From: Haloechinothrix aidingensis
GTDB taxonomy: Bacteria > Actinomycetota > Actinomycetes > Mycobacteriales > Pseudonocardiaceae
Assembly: GCF_013450155.1 (NCBI RefSeq)
Contig: NZ_JACCKD010000010.1
Coordinates: 1 to 64,000, forward strand
Direction of reading: 5' to 3'
DNA: 64,000 nucleotides
Within the stretch, counting starts at the first letter, position 1, and each line of letters begins with the position of its first letter. Positions 46,581 to 55,823 of this stretch are shown here, piece after piece. A model generated the notes under the pieces. It had not been told where the DNA came from, did not search any database, and saw nothing but the letters and a program-made list of their open reading frames with translations. Made by a program: the position numbers and the translations under genes.

Positions 46581-49316
46581 TCAGTGGGCAGCGGCGTTCC
46601 AGGACTGCCCGACGCCTACGGAGACCTCGAGGGGAACCGACAGCTCGTATGCCGAGCCCATCTGCTCGCGGACCAGGGCTTCGACGCTCTCGCGTTCGCC
46701 CTCGGCTACCTCGAGCACCAGCTCGTCGTGCACCTGCAGCAGCACCCTGCTGCGCAGCCCACGCTCGCCGAGTGCGCGGTGCACGCCGAGCATGGCAACC
46801 TTGATGATGTCCGCGGCGCTGCCCTGGATCGGCGCGTTGAGCGCCATGCGCTCGGCCATCTCCCTGCGCTGCCGGTTGTCGCTGCCGAGGTCGGGTAGGT
46901 AGCGGCGCCTGCCGAAGATGGTCTCGGTATAGCCGACCTTGCCCGCTTCGGCAACCACCGTGTGCAGGTAGTCGCGCACGCCCGCGAACCGCGCGAAGTA
47001 GGTGTCCATCTGCTGCTTGGCCTCCTCGGCCGAGATCTGCAGCTGCTGAGCCAGACCGTAGGCGGACAACCCGTAAGCCAGCCCGTAGGACATCGCCTTC
47101 ACCCGGTACCGCAGCTCCGGGGTGATCTCGGCCGGCTCCATCCCGAACGCCTTCGACGCCACGTACGTGTGCAGGTCCTCGCCCGAGTTGAACGCCTCGA
47201 TCAGCCCCTCGTCCCCGGACAGGTGCGCCATGATGCGCATCTCGATCTGGCTGTAGTCGGCGGTCATGAGCTCGGCGTAGCCGGACCCGACGACGAACGC
47301 GTCCCTGATGCGCCTGCCTTCCTCCGTGCGCACCGGGATGTTCTGCAGGTTCGGGTCCGTCGAGGACAATCGCCCGGTCGCGGCCACCGTCTGCTGCAGC
47401 GAGGTGTGGATCCTGCCGTCCTCGGCGACGGCCTTGAGCAACCCCTCGACCGTGGTCTTGAGCTTGGTCGCGTCCCTGTGCTCCAGCAGGTGCTGCAGGA
47501 ACGGGTGCTCGGTCTTGGCGTACAGTGCCTGAAGCGCTTCGGCGTCGGTGGTGTATCCGGTCTTGGTGCGTTTCGTCTTGGGCATCCCCAGCTCGTCGAA
47601 CAGCACCACCTGCAGCTGCTTGGGCGATCCCAGGTTGATCTGCTTGCCGATCACGCCGTAGGCCTCCTCGGCTGCCTGCTTGACGCGGTCGGCGTAGTGC
47701 GCTTCCAGCGCCGTGAGCTGCTCGGCATCCACGGCGATACCGAAACGCTCCACTTCGGAAAGCACCTGCAGCAGTGGCATCTCCATGTCGCTGAGCAGCC
47801 TGCCGGCGCCGATACTGTCGACTTCCTCGGCCAGCGCTCCGGACAGCTCCAGGGTGGCGCCGGCCCGCAGCAGCTCCACACGCACCAGCTCGTCGTCGCC
47901 GGAGCCGGAGTCGAGCAGGGACAGCTGTCCCTGCTCCGCCGCGCCGTCCGAGCGCAGCTCCCTGCCCAGGTAGCGAAGCACCAGGTCGTCGAGCGTGAAC
48001 GAGCGCTGCCCGGGGCGCACCAGGTACGCCGCCAGCGCGGTGTCCACCGTCAGGCCCGCCACAGGCCAGCCACGACCGTGCAGCGCATGCAGCGTGGTCT
48101 TGCACGCGTGGCCGACCTTGCTGGCCTCGGGATCGGCCAGCCACGCCACCAGCGCGGACTCGTCCGCGGCGTCGAGCTCCGTGACGTCCAGGTAGCACCC
48201 CTCGCCGTCCTCGCAGGCCAAGCTCAGCGACAGCAGGTCGGCGGCCAGCACCTCCCCGGAGGTCCGCGCGGCCAGCCCCGTGGTGCTGCCGGGGGCGGCG
48301 TGCGCACGCAGCCACTCCCCCAGCGTCCCCGGTTCGAGCTTGCCACCCCGCACCTCGAACCCTTCCTCGGCCTCCGGCTCCGAGCTGGACAGCGTCGCGA
48401 ACAGCCGGTCACGCAGGACACGGAACTCGAGCTCGTCGAACAGCCGGTGTACCGCGTCGCGGTCCCAGGTCTGCACGTGCAGGTCCGTCGGGCGGAGTTC
48501 GAGGTCGAGGTCGCGCACGAGCTCGGTGAGCTGCCGATTGCGCAGCACGCTGTCCAGGTGCTCCCGCAACGCCTCACCCGCCTTGCCCTTGACCTCGTCG
48601 ACCCGGTCGACCAGCTCGCCGAGGGAGCCGAACTGCTTGATCCACTTGACTGCCGTCTTCTCCCCCACCCCGGGGATGCCGGGCAGGTTGTCCGACGGGT
48701 CGCCGCGCAGCGCGGCGAAGTCCGGGTACTGGCTCGGCGAGAGCCCGTACTTGTCCTGCACCGCCTCCGGGTCGAAGCGATCCAGCTCGGAGACCCCCTT
48801 GCGCGGGTACAGCACCGTGACGCCGTCGCCGACCAGCTGCAGTGCGTCCCTGTCCCCGGTACAGATCAGGACGTCGTAGGCATCCGCGCGCGCCTGCGTG
48901 GTCAGCGTGGCGATGATGTCGTCGGCCTCGTAGTTGTCCTTGCGCAGGATCGGGATGTTCAGCGCCTCCAGCACCTCGGTGATCAGCGATACCTGCCCCT
49001 TGAAGTCCTCGGGGGTCTCCGAGCGGGTTGCCTTGTAGTCGGCATAGGTCTCGGAGCGGAACGTCTGGCGCGACACGTCGAAGGCGACCGCGAGGTGCGT
49101 CGGCTGCTCGTCACGCAGGAGGTTGATGAGCATGGAGGTGAACCCGAAGACCGCGTTGGTGACCTGCCCCGTCGTGGTGCGGAAACGGTCGGCGGGTACC
49201 GCGTAGAACGCGCGGTAGGCCATCGAGTGGCCGTCGATGAGCAGCAGCCTCGGTGTCGCGGGCTGCTCGGCTCCAGCTGTGTCGTTCGCTACCTGGGTGT
49301 TCTGCTGTGGGCTCAC
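46581..49316 (-). CDS. polA: DNA polymerase I
   Basis: Repair and Okazaki-fragment polymerase. The product (911 residues from the GTG at 49316) has an N-terminal 5'-3' exonuclease domain (LLLIDGHSMAYRAFYAVP, DNYEADDIIATL, TGDRDALQLV), a 3'-5' exonuclease-like domain without clear catalytic acids, and a family A polymerase domain (motif A DYSQIEMRIMAHLS, motif B RYRVKAMSYGLAYG, motif C QVHDELVLE). The GTG is preferred over an upstream frame start at 49346 because the promoter's -10 ends seven bases before it, predicting a leaderless mRNA. Confidence 0.96.
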   Translation of the reverse strand: MSPQQNTQVANDTAGAEQPATPRLLLIDGHSMAYRAFYAVPADRFRTTTGQVTNAVFGFTSMLINLLRDEQPTHLAVAFDVSRQTFRSETYADYKATRSETPEDFKGQVSLITEVLEALNIPILRKDNYEADDIIATLTTQARADAYDVLICTGDRDALQLVGDGVTVLYPRKGVSELDRFDPEAVQDKYGLSPSQYPDFAALRGDPSDNLPGIPGVGEKTAVKWIKQFGSLGELVDRVDEVKGKAGEALREHLDSVLRNRQLTELVRDLDLELRPTDLHVQTWDRDAVHRLFDELEFRVLRDRLFATLSSSEPEAEEGFEVRGGKLEPGTLGEWLRAHAAPGSTTGLAARTSGEVLAADLLSLSLACEDGEGCYLDVTELDAADESALVAWLADPEASKVGHACKTTLHALHGRGWPVAGLTVDTALAAYLVRPGQRSFTLDDLVLRYLGRELRSDGAAEQGQLSLLDSGSGDDELVRVELLRAGATLELSGALAEEVDSIGAGRLLSDMEMPLLQVLSEVERFGIAVDAEQLTALEAHYADRVKQAAEEAYGVIGKQINLGSPKQLQVVLFDELGMPKTKRTKTGYTTDAEALQALYAKTEHPFLQHLLEHRDATKLKTTVEGLLKAVAEDGRIHTSLQQTVAATGRLSSTDPNLQNIPVRTEEGRRIRDAFVVGSGYAELMTADYSQIEMRIMAHLSGDEGLIEAFNSGEDLHTYVASKAFGMEPAEITPELRYRVKAMSYGLAYGLSAYGLAQQLQISAEEAKQQMDTYFARFAGVRDYLHTVVAEAGKVGYTETIFGRRRYLPDLGSDNRQRREMAERMALNAPIQGSAADIIKVAMLGVHRALGERGLRSRVLLQVHDELVLEVAEGERESVEALVREQMGSAYELSVPLEVSVGVGQSWNAAAH

Positions 49317-49323
49317 ACCCGGG

Positions 49324-49346
49324 AGTCTAAGCTCCGGACCCGACAC
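49324..49346 (-). promoter_or_regulatory. polA promoter, weakly PafBC/RecA-NDp-like, leaderless
   Basis: Minus strand reads GTGTCGGGT (49346-49338), eight bases, then TAGACT (49329-49324), then CCCGGGT and the polA GTG. The spacing is identical to the uvrA and uvrB promoters; the upstream box keeps TGTCGG but differs at three positions from TTGTCRGTG. Confidence 0.5.
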
Positions 49347-49397
49347 ACGAACGTGCCGTCGGGAGAAGTACGAGACACGAAGCGCAAGGAGTCATTG

Positions 49398-49853
49398 GTG
49401 AGCGAGCCAACCGCGTCGCACGAGGCGCCCCCGTCTCTGGCCGACGTCCCCGGCGCCGACCCCGGCGCAGCCGACCAGCAGCTCAACGACAAGCTGGGCA
49501 TCACCGTCACGGAGTGGGATCCGCAGCGAGTCGTCGCGACGATGCCGGTCAAGGGCAATCTCCAGCCGTACGGGCTGCTGCACGGCGGTGCCAACGCGGC
49601 GCTGGCCGAGACGCTGGGGTCGATCTGTGCCGGTGTCAACGCCGGTGCGGGCCGGGCCGCGGTCGGGCTCGAGCTGCACTGCACACATCACCGCGCGGTG
49701 CGGTCCGGCACCGTCACGGGCGTGGCCACGCCGGTGCACGTCGGCCGCGGCACGATCACCGCGGACATCGTGATCACCGACGAGCACGACCGTCGCACCT
49801 GCACGGCACGCCTCACGTGTGTGATCAGGGAAAACGCGCCGGGAGCGACATAG
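49398..49853 (+). CDS. PaaI-type hotdog-fold thioesterase
   Basis: A 151-residue acyl-CoA thioesterase. The motif LQPYGLLHGGANAALAETLGS contains the HGG and the catalytic acid region of the PaaI/DHNA-CoA group, followed by VGLELHCTHHRAV and GTVTGVATPVHVGRGT. Possible roles are hydrolysis of phenylacetyl-type or dihydroxynaphthoyl-CoA thioesters; the substrate is not resolved. The GTG has AAGGAG six bases upstream. Divergent from polA. Confidence 0.87.
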   Translation: MSEPTASHEAPPSLADVPGADPGAADQQLNDKLGITVTEWDPQRVVATMPVKGNLQPYGLLHGGANAALAETLGSICAGVNAGAGRAAVGLELHCTHHRAVRSGTVTGVATPVHVGRGTITADIVITDEHDRRTCTARLTCVIRENAPGAT

Positions 49854-49874
49854 CACGGTCAGGTCGTGACCGTG
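49854..49874 (+). terminator. Terminator-like hairpin after the thioesterase gene
   Basis: CACGGTCA and TGACCGTG form a perfect 8-bp stem with a 5-nt loop directly after the stop codon. Confidence 0.55.
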
Positions 49875-50031
49875 TTGCGAAAAGATCGCGATTACTTCGA
49901 AACCCTCGTTCGTTCCCCTACGCAGCGTTAGGATCCGCACGGATCATACGGAATGGGGCACACCGGCGACCAGTGTGGCCGTCCTGTGCGGAAGGCCCCG
50001 TCCGTGCAGGTACAACCCCCGGAGGCAGATA

Positions 50032-51297
50032 GTGGGATTATCCAATGGTTTGCGCATGGCGGCCTTGGTGGCCGCCACCGCATTGGTAGTTACCGCGTGC
50101 GCAGATGACAACGGTGACGGTGCGGACACGGGGGAGGACTCGGCCGAACCGTTGGAGCTCGGCTACGTCCTCCCCGAGACGGGTGATTTGGCGTTCCTGG
50201 GGCCGCCCCAGATCGAGGCACTCGGCTTCGCCATGCAAACCATCAACGACGCTGGTGGTGTACTGGACCAGGAGCTGCCCTCAGTGGTCGGCCGGGACGA
50301 GTCCGATCAGGAGTCGGTGGCGTCCCAGTCGGCGGACGAGGTGCTCCGTGAAGGCGTGGACGCGCTGATCGGAGCGGCATCCTCGGCCAAGTCGCTGGCC
50401 TTCGTCGACAGGGTCATGGACGCGGGCGTCGTGCAGTGTTCGGGTTCCAACACCGCGCCGACGTTCACCGACCTGGAAAACGGCGACTTCTACTTCCGCA
50501 CCGCCCCCAGCGACGTCATGCAGGGTCCGGTGCTGGCCGACACCATCGTCGGCGACGGGCACAGCCGCGTCGCGCTGGCGGCCCGTGCCGACGACTACGG
50601 GCGTGGCTTGCTGCAGGCGACAGAGAACTCCCTCGAGGAGGCGGGCGCCGAAGTCGTGAACACCACCACCTACGACCCGAAGTCGACCAACTTCGATCCG
50701 GTGGTCAGCGACCTCACCAATGGCGACCCGGACGCTGTCGTGATCGTCAGCTTCGAGGAGGGCGTGCAGGTGCTGCAGGGCCTGATCGAGGGTGGCTTCG
50801 GTCCGGATGAGATCGGCATATACGGCGCCGACGGGCTGAAGGAGGAGAACCTCGGTGAGCTGGTTTCCTCCGAGGACCCGGGCGTGCTGGAAGGCATGAA
50901 GGGCACCGCTCCGGCGGCCCCTGAGGACGAGCAGTTCCAGGAGGACCTGCAGGAGTACGCTCCGGACCTCGAGGGCTTCCAGTTCTCGCCGCAGGTGTAC
51001 GACTGCGTCATCACGATCGCGCTGGCGGCCGAGGCGGCAGGCAGCACCGACCCGGCCGACATCCAGCAGGAGATGGTCGGTGTCACGCGCGACGGCACCG
51101 AGTGCACCAGCTTCGAGGAGTGCAAGGGCCTGCTGTCCGACGGTGACGACATCGACTACAACGGTGTCAGCGGTCCGCTGGACTTCACCGAGAACGGTGA
51201 GCCCAGCACATCCACCATCGGCATCTACGAGGTCGATGAGGAAGGCACCACGGCGGACGTCGACCAGGAGACGGTCACCATGGAAGAGGCCGAGTGA
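50032..51297 (+). CDS. livK: Branched-chain amino acid ABC transporter, substrate-binding lipoprotein
   Basis: Extracytoplasmic receptor of a LIV-type importer. The 421-residue product has a lipoprotein signal (LVAATALVVTAC) and the periplasmic-binding fold: LELGYVLPETGDLAFLGPPQIEALGFAMQTINDAGGV, ALIGAASSAKSLAFVDRVMDAGVVQCSGSNTAP-type segments and SRVALAARADDYGRGLLQA. The GTG at 50032 is preceded by GGAGG. It faces livHMGF across a terminator instead of heading that operon, so receptor and membrane parts are transcribed separately. The sequence is very acidic. Ligand could be a branched-chain amino acid, amide or urea. Confidence 0.9.
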   Translation: MGLSNGLRMAALVAATALVVTACADDNGDGADTGEDSAEPLELGYVLPETGDLAFLGPPQIEALGFAMQTINDAGGVLDQELPSVVGRDESDQESVASQSADEVLREGVDALIGAASSAKSLAFVDRVMDAGVVQCSGSNTAPTFTDLENGDFYFRTAPSDVMQGPVLADTIVGDGHSRVALAARADDYGRGLLQATENSLEEAGAEVVNTTTYDPKSTNFDPVVSDLTNGDPDAVVIVSFEEGVQVLQGLIEGGFGPDEIGIYGADGLKEENLGELVSSEDPGVLEGMKGTAPAAPEDEQFQEDLQEYAPDLEGFQFSPQVYDCVITIALAAEAAGSTDPADIQQEMVGVTRDGTECTSFEECKGLLSDGDDIDYNGVSGPLDFTENGEPSTSTIGIYEVDEEGTTADVDQETVTMEEAE

Positions 51298-51327
51298 GAG
51301 TGACACTCGACCTCTGATACCGCACAC

Positions 51328-51364
51328 GAATCGGGGCCCCGGCGTCACGCCGGGGCCCCGATTC
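51328..51364. terminator. Strong hairpin between convergent livK and livF
   Basis: GAATCGGGGCCCCGGCG pairs perfectly over 17 bp with 51348-51364 around a TCA loop, then TTCTTCG. It can serve both convergent transcripts. Confidence 0.85.
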
Positions 51365-51464
51365 TTCGCTCGTGCGAGCTCGCTCGTGCCGCGGATCCTC
51401 GTGCTGGGGTTCCTCGCGCTGGGGTTCGGCCGCACGGCCCGGTGCGGTGACCGGCAGCCCGTCC

Positions 51465-52277
51465 CTAGTCGACAGTGGCGAGTGTGCCGAGGTAGTACTC
51501 GATCACCTTCGGGTCATGCAGCAGGTGGTGCCCGGTGCCGGAGTAGGCGTTGCGCCCCTGGTCGAGCACGTAGCCGCGGTCGCAGATCTGCAAGCAGCGG
51601 CGGGCGTTCTGCTCGACCATGACGATGGACACGCCGGTGTCGTTGATGCGCTGGACCTGCTCGAACACCTGGTCCTGGTTCGCAGGGGACAGCCCGGCCG
51701 AGGGCTCGTCGAGGAACAGCACCTCGGGCTCAGCCATCAGCGTGCGCCCCATAGCCAGCATCTGCCGCTCACCACCGGACAGCGAGCCGGCGCGCTGCTT
51801 GCGGCGTTCGGCCAGCCTGCTGAACAGCTCGGTGACCCAGGCGAACCGCCGCTCGAACTCCCTCGGCTTCAGGAAGGTCCCCATCCGCAGGTTCTCCTCC
51901 ACCGTCAGCGCGGGGAAGACATTGTCGCGCTGCGGCACGTAGCCGATGCCTTGCTGGACCAGCGTGTGGGTTTGCGCGCCGGTGATATCGGTTCCCCGGA
52001 AACGCACCGTTCCACCGCGGACGGGGACGAGGCCGAACATCGCCTTGATCAGCGTCGACTTGCCCGCCCCGTTCGGCCCGATCACACCGACCAGCTCCCC
52101 CTGGGCCAGCTCGAGGCTGCACCCGGTGAGCACGTTGACCTCGGGGACGTAGCCTGCGATCACCTCCACGGCATCCAGGATCACGTCGTTGCCGGTGGAG
52201 GGCCCCGCCGAGCCGTCGCCGTCGGGCGCGGCCGTACCCTCACCGTGCTCCTGCTGCGCCGGTTCCTCTGTGCTCAT
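51465..52277 (-). CDS. livF: Branched-chain amino acid ABC transporter ATPase LivF
   Basis: Second ATPase of the importer. The 270-residue product has Walker A GPNGAGKST, signature LSGGERQML and Walker B VLFLDEPSAGL, with GIGYVPQRDNVFPALTVEENL typical of LivF. An extra acidic N-terminus of about 30 residues precedes the domain. The ATG overlaps the livG stop (ATGA). Last gene of livHMGF. Confidence 0.93.
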   Translation of the reverse strand: MSTEEPAQQEHGEGTAAPDGDGSAGPSTGNDVILDAVEVIAGYVPEVNVLTGCSLELAQGELVGVIGPNGAGKSTLIKAMFGLVPVRGGTVRFRGTDITGAQTHTLVQQGIGYVPQRDNVFPALTVEENLRMGTFLKPREFERRFAWVTELFSRLAERRKQRAGSLSGGERQMLAMGRTLMAEPEVLFLDEPSAGLSPANQDQVFEQVQRINDTGVSIVMVEQNARRCLQICDRGYVLDQGRNAYSGTGHHLLHDPKVIEYYLGTLATVD

Positions 52278-53131
52278 GACGTCAGTTCCTCCGCTGGTGG
52301 TGCTCCGTGCTGCTTGCCCAGGTAGGCATCGATCACTGCGGGGTTGGAACCGATGGCCTGCGGGGGCCCTTCGGCGATCACCTGGCCCTCTGCCAGGCAC
52401 ACCACCCAGTCACTTGTGCCCATCACCATGTCCATGTCGTGTTCGACGAAGCAGATCGTCGTACCTTCGTCGCGCAGGTCGGTGATGTGCTCGAGGAGGG
52501 ACTGCGTCAACGCGGGGTTCACCCCGGCCATGGGCTCGTCGAGCATGAGCATCCTTGGACGCACCATCAAGGCGCGGGCCAGCTCCAGCAGCTTGCGTTG
52601 CCCGCCGGACAGTGTCCCGGCGAACTCGTCGCGCAGGTGGTCGAGACGGAACCGGGCGAGCAGCTCATCGGCACGCTCGATGATCTCACGTTCCTGGCGT
52701 CGCCACAGTGGTCGCACCACGGACGCGAACATCTCTTCGCCACGCTGCTCGGTGGCCCCGAGCTGAAGGTTCTCCAGCACGGTCAGCCGGGACAGGGCTT
52801 TGGTCAGCTGGAAGGTACGTACCATGCCCCGGTGCGCGACGCGGTGCGCAGGCAGGCGGGACATCTTCTTGCCCTCGAACCGCCAGTCGCCGGATCCACC
52901 GCGGTCGAACCCGGTGAGCACGTTGAACAGCGTGGTCTTTCCCGCCCCGTTCGGCCCGATCAGTGCGGTGATCGCGCCGCGTTGCATCTCGAGGTGATCC
53001 ACGTCGACCGCGTGCAAGCCACCGAAGGAACGCTGCACGTTGTCGGCGACGAGAATCGGATCCGGCTTGGCCACGCCGGGTTCGGCGGCGACGTCGGCAA
53101 GGGCGGCGGTGGCGTTATTCCTATCGGACAT
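52274..53131 (-). CDS. livG: Branched-chain amino acid ABC transporter ATPase LivG
   Basis: First ATPase of the importer, 285 residues: Walker A GPNGAGKTT, MVRTFQLTKALSRLTVLENL, signature LSGGQRKLL, Walker B MLMLDEPMAGVNP and the LivG-type DLRDEGTTICFVEHDMDMVM. It overlaps livM by 11 bases and livF by four, so the four genes are translationally linked. Confidence 0.94.
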   Translation of the reverse strand: MSDRNNATAALADVAAEPGVAKPDPILVADNVQRSFGGLHAVDVDHLEMQRGAITALIGPNGAGKTTLFNVLTGFDRGGSGDWRFEGKKMSRLPAHRVAHRGMVRTFQLTKALSRLTVLENLQLGATEQRGEEMFASVVRPLWRRQEREIIERADELLARFRLDHLRDEFAGTLSGGQRKLLELARALMVRPRMLMLDEPMAGVNPALTQSLLEHITDLRDEGTTICFVEHDMDMVMGTSDWVVCLAEGQVIAEGPPQAIGSNPAVIDAYLGKQHGAPPAEELTS

Positions 53132-54113
53132 CGAGCACCATCTCTCTCCTGTTCCCCAGGATCCCTTGCGGCCGGAACGCCATCAACAGCAGTAGTCCCA
53201 GCCCGACCAGTGCGAGCCGCAGCGCCCCGACGTCGGACGGCACGAGGATCTCCGGCGGGATGTACCCGGTGGCCATCAGCTCCCGCAGGAACGCGTCGAA
53301 GGAGAGCATCAGGAACCAGAACAGCAGCCCACCCAGTACCGGGCCGAGCACGCGGCCCGCACCACCGAGCACGAGCATGGTGTAGAGGAAGAAGGTCACG
53401 ACCGGGTCGAAACCGTCCGGGTGCGCCGACTGCTGGTGGATGGTGAACACCATCCCGCCGAGCGCGCCGATCACGCCACCGAGCACCAGGCTCTGCAGCT
53501 TGTACGCGTAGACGTTCTTGCCGAGGCTGCGCGCGGCCTCCTCGTCTTCCCGGATGGCGCGGATCACCCGGCCCCACGGGCTGTGGATGAGCAGGTAGAC
53601 GACGATGACGACCAGCGCCACCAAGCCCCAGCCGACGCTCATGAGCCATACGTCCCGCGCGGTGAACGCGAGCGGGCCGACCTCGTAGATGCCAGGAGGC
53701 ACGGGGTTGAGGTCGAGGAGTTCGTCGCCGAACCGCTGGAGCCCGTAGACACCGCCGGTCAGCGGTTCGGCGACGCTCGATCGGTAGAACAGCCGGAGCA
53801 CCTCGCCAGCGGCGATGGTGGAGATGGCCAGGTAGTCCGAACGCAGCCGAAGCGCCGGGATACCGAGGATCAGTGCGAGCACGGCCGCGGCGAGAATGCC
53901 GACCAGCACGCCCACCCACATCGACAGGCCGAACGTCGACACGGAGATCGCCACACCGTAGGCCCCGACGAGCATGAAGGCCACCTGCCCGAAGTTGAGC
54001 AGGCCCGTGTAGCCGAAGTGGATGTTCAACCCGATGGCCGCGAGCACGTACCCGATCGCGACCGGGCCGAGGGCACCGTATACGCCGCTGGTCAGGATCG
54101 ACGAGTAGTCCAT
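53121..54113 (-). CDS. livM: Branched-chain amino acid ABC transporter permease LivM
   Basis: Membrane subunit of 330 residues with about eight to nine hydrophobic helices and the LivM motif LRLRSDYLAISTIAAGEVLR near the middle, plus SPWGRVIRAIREDEEAARSLGKN, the cytoplasmic loop contacting the ATPases. GGGGAAG precedes the ATG. Ten bases separate it from livH. Confidence 0.93.
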   Translation of the reverse strand: MDYSSILTSGVYGALGPVAIGYVLAAIGLNIHFGYTGLLNFGQVAFMLVGAYGVAISVSTFGLSMWVGVLVGILAAAVLALILGIPALRLRSDYLAISTIAAGEVLRLFYRSSVAEPLTGGVYGLQRFGDELLDLNPVPPGIYEVGPLAFTARDVWLMSVGWGLVALVVIVVYLLIHSPWGRVIRAIREDEEAARSLGKNVYAYKLQSLVLGGVIGALGGMVFTIHQQSAHPDGFDPVVTFFLYTMLVLGGAGRVLGPVLGGLLFWFLMLSFDAFLRELMATGYIPPEILVPSDVGALRLALVGLGLLLLMAFRPQGILGNRREMVLDVR

Positions 54114-54123
54114 GTCTTCCCCC

Positions 54124-55539
54124 TCACCCGACCCGTTCCTTGCGGCCGAGGATGCCCTGCGGCCGCACGATCAAGACCACGATCAGCACCAGGAGCGCCC
54201 AGGCGTTCCACAGCTCCGGTGGGAACCACAGCGTCGACAGGTGCGCGACGATGCCGACGACGAAGCTGCCGACCATCGCTCCGTACGCGCTGCCGAGGCC
54301 GCCGAGGATGATCCCGGCGAACATCAGCAGCAGGAGTTTGAAGCCCATATCCCAGGACACGACCTCGGTCAGCCCGAACATGACCCCGCCGAAGGCCGAC
54401 AACCCGCCTGCGAGCATCCACACGACCAGGATCACGTAGTTGACGTTGATGCCGGAGGACGCCGCGAGGTCCCTGTTGTCCGAGACCGCGCGGATGGCCG
54501 TGCCGATGCGCGTGCGCTGCAGCATGAGCGCGACCGCGAACAGCACGATCACCGACACGACCAGGATCGTCAGGTCCCGCGGGGTGATCTCCGCCCAGCC
54601 GAGCGAGATCGTGCTCTGGATCTGGTACTCGGCGTAGGAGTTGGGGCGGGACCCGTAGATGACGAGGAGGAGGTGCCGCAGGAACAGTGCGAGACCGATC
54701 GAGATGATGAACATGTTGATCCGGCCGGTCCTGCGCATGCGCAGCGGCCGCCAGAGACCTCGGTCGAGCCCGCCGCCCAGTAGCGCGCCCGCGATGACAG
54801 CGACCACGATCGCCAGGATGAGGTGCAGTCCCGGCCCCGCGGCCGCGGCGTTGACGAAGAACGCCACGATAGCGCCGAAGGTCACCAGCTCACCGTGCGC
54901 GAAGTTGATCAGGCGGGTCGTGCCGAAGACCAGGGACAGGCCGACAGCGGCGATCGCGATGATGCCACCGTACTGGAGGCCATTGAGCAGGACCTGCGCC
55001 AGCCGCTCGTGGAACGGCGCGTGCTGCGGAGGAACGGGGGTCTCGAGGTCGGTCTCGGTCTCGCCGGGCACGCCGGTATCCGAGTCGGTTTCGGCCCCTT
55101 CAGGCGGAGCTTCCTCTTCCTCGGCCGGCTCCTCCGGTTCGGTGGCCGGGTCCTCCTGCTCGTCCTCGGGGACGATCTGGAAGATGAGTGTCCGTTGCTG
55201 GCCTTCGTCGACCTCGACGCCGCTGAGTACCTCGCCGCCGACCTCGCGCGGCGCCAGCCCCTCCGGCAGCGTGTCCAGGTCGAGTTCGACGTCGTAGCTT
55301 CCCGGTTCGGGAAGCTCGATCTCCCACTCTCCCTCCTCGTCGGTGGTATCGCTGCCGACCTCCGCGCCGTCGCGGTTGGCTGTGATCGTCAGGTCGGCGA
55401 GCGGCTCACCGTCGGGGTCGGTAATGGTGCCTTGTACCGCCTCGTGTTCGTCCGCCAGCGCCGCACCGGGCGCGAGTACCGCTAGCGCGATCAGCGCTAT
55501 CACGGCAAGCGCACGCACAAGAACGCTCCGTGCTTTCAC
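54124..55539 (-). CDS. livH: Branched-chain amino acid ABC transporter permease LivH with exported N-terminal domain
   Basis: The C-terminal part (from about residue 150) is a standard LivH permease: LLNGLQYGGIIAIAAVGLSLVFGTTRLINFAHGEL and GTAIRAVSDNRDLAASSGINV. In front lies an extension absent from classic LivH: a signal peptide (ALAVIALIALAVLAPGAALA), a carboxypeptidase-regulatory-like beta-sandwich domain (AVQGTITDPDGEPLADLTITA to FQIVPE, about 35-100) and a long Glu/Pro linker. The extension should sit outside the membrane, perhaps helping dock the receptor. The GTG at 55539 is preferred; the frame also opens at GTG 55587. Confidence 0.88.
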   Translation of the reverse strand: MKARSVLVRALAVIALIALAVLAPGAALADEHEAVQGTITDPDGEPLADLTITANRDGAEVGSDTTDEEGEWEIELPEPGSYDVELDLDTLPEGLAPREVGGEVLSGVEVDEGQQRTLIFQIVPEDEQEDPATEPEEPAEEEEAPPEGAETDSDTGVPGETETDLETPVPPQHAPFHERLAQVLLNGLQYGGIIAIAAVGLSLVFGTTRLINFAHGELVTFGAIVAFFVNAAAAGPGLHLILAIVVAVIAGALLGGGLDRGLWRPLRMRRTGRINMFIISIGLALFLRHLLLVIYGSRPNSYAEYQIQSTISLGWAEITPRDLTILVVSVIVLFAVALMLQRTRIGTAIRAVSDNRDLAASSGINVNYVILVVWMLAGGLSAFGGVMFGLTEVVSWDMGFKLLLLMFAGIILGGLGSAYGAMVGSFVVGIVAHLSTLWFPPELWNAWALLVLIVVLIVRPQGILGRKERVG

Positions 55540-55823
55540 AGACCGAATCCCGTCTACTTTCTCAGTCCTCGAACTCCGGCGGATCACACCGTAGTACGAA
55601 GCATCGCATGTTTCCGGCGACTGAACGTAGCGTCGATGCCCCGTGTTGCCCAGAGTTGTTCACTGTCCGTTCTCACATCGTGATTGAGTCCGATGGGACC
55701 GGAACGGACGTGCCCAGCTCAACGACCGGGACGGGTACGGTTCAGGCCAGTGCCTTGCGACGAATGGCCTACGCCGACCGGCGTGCCGCCCGCGTGAACA
55801 GCTCCACCCGTGCAGGGGACGTA

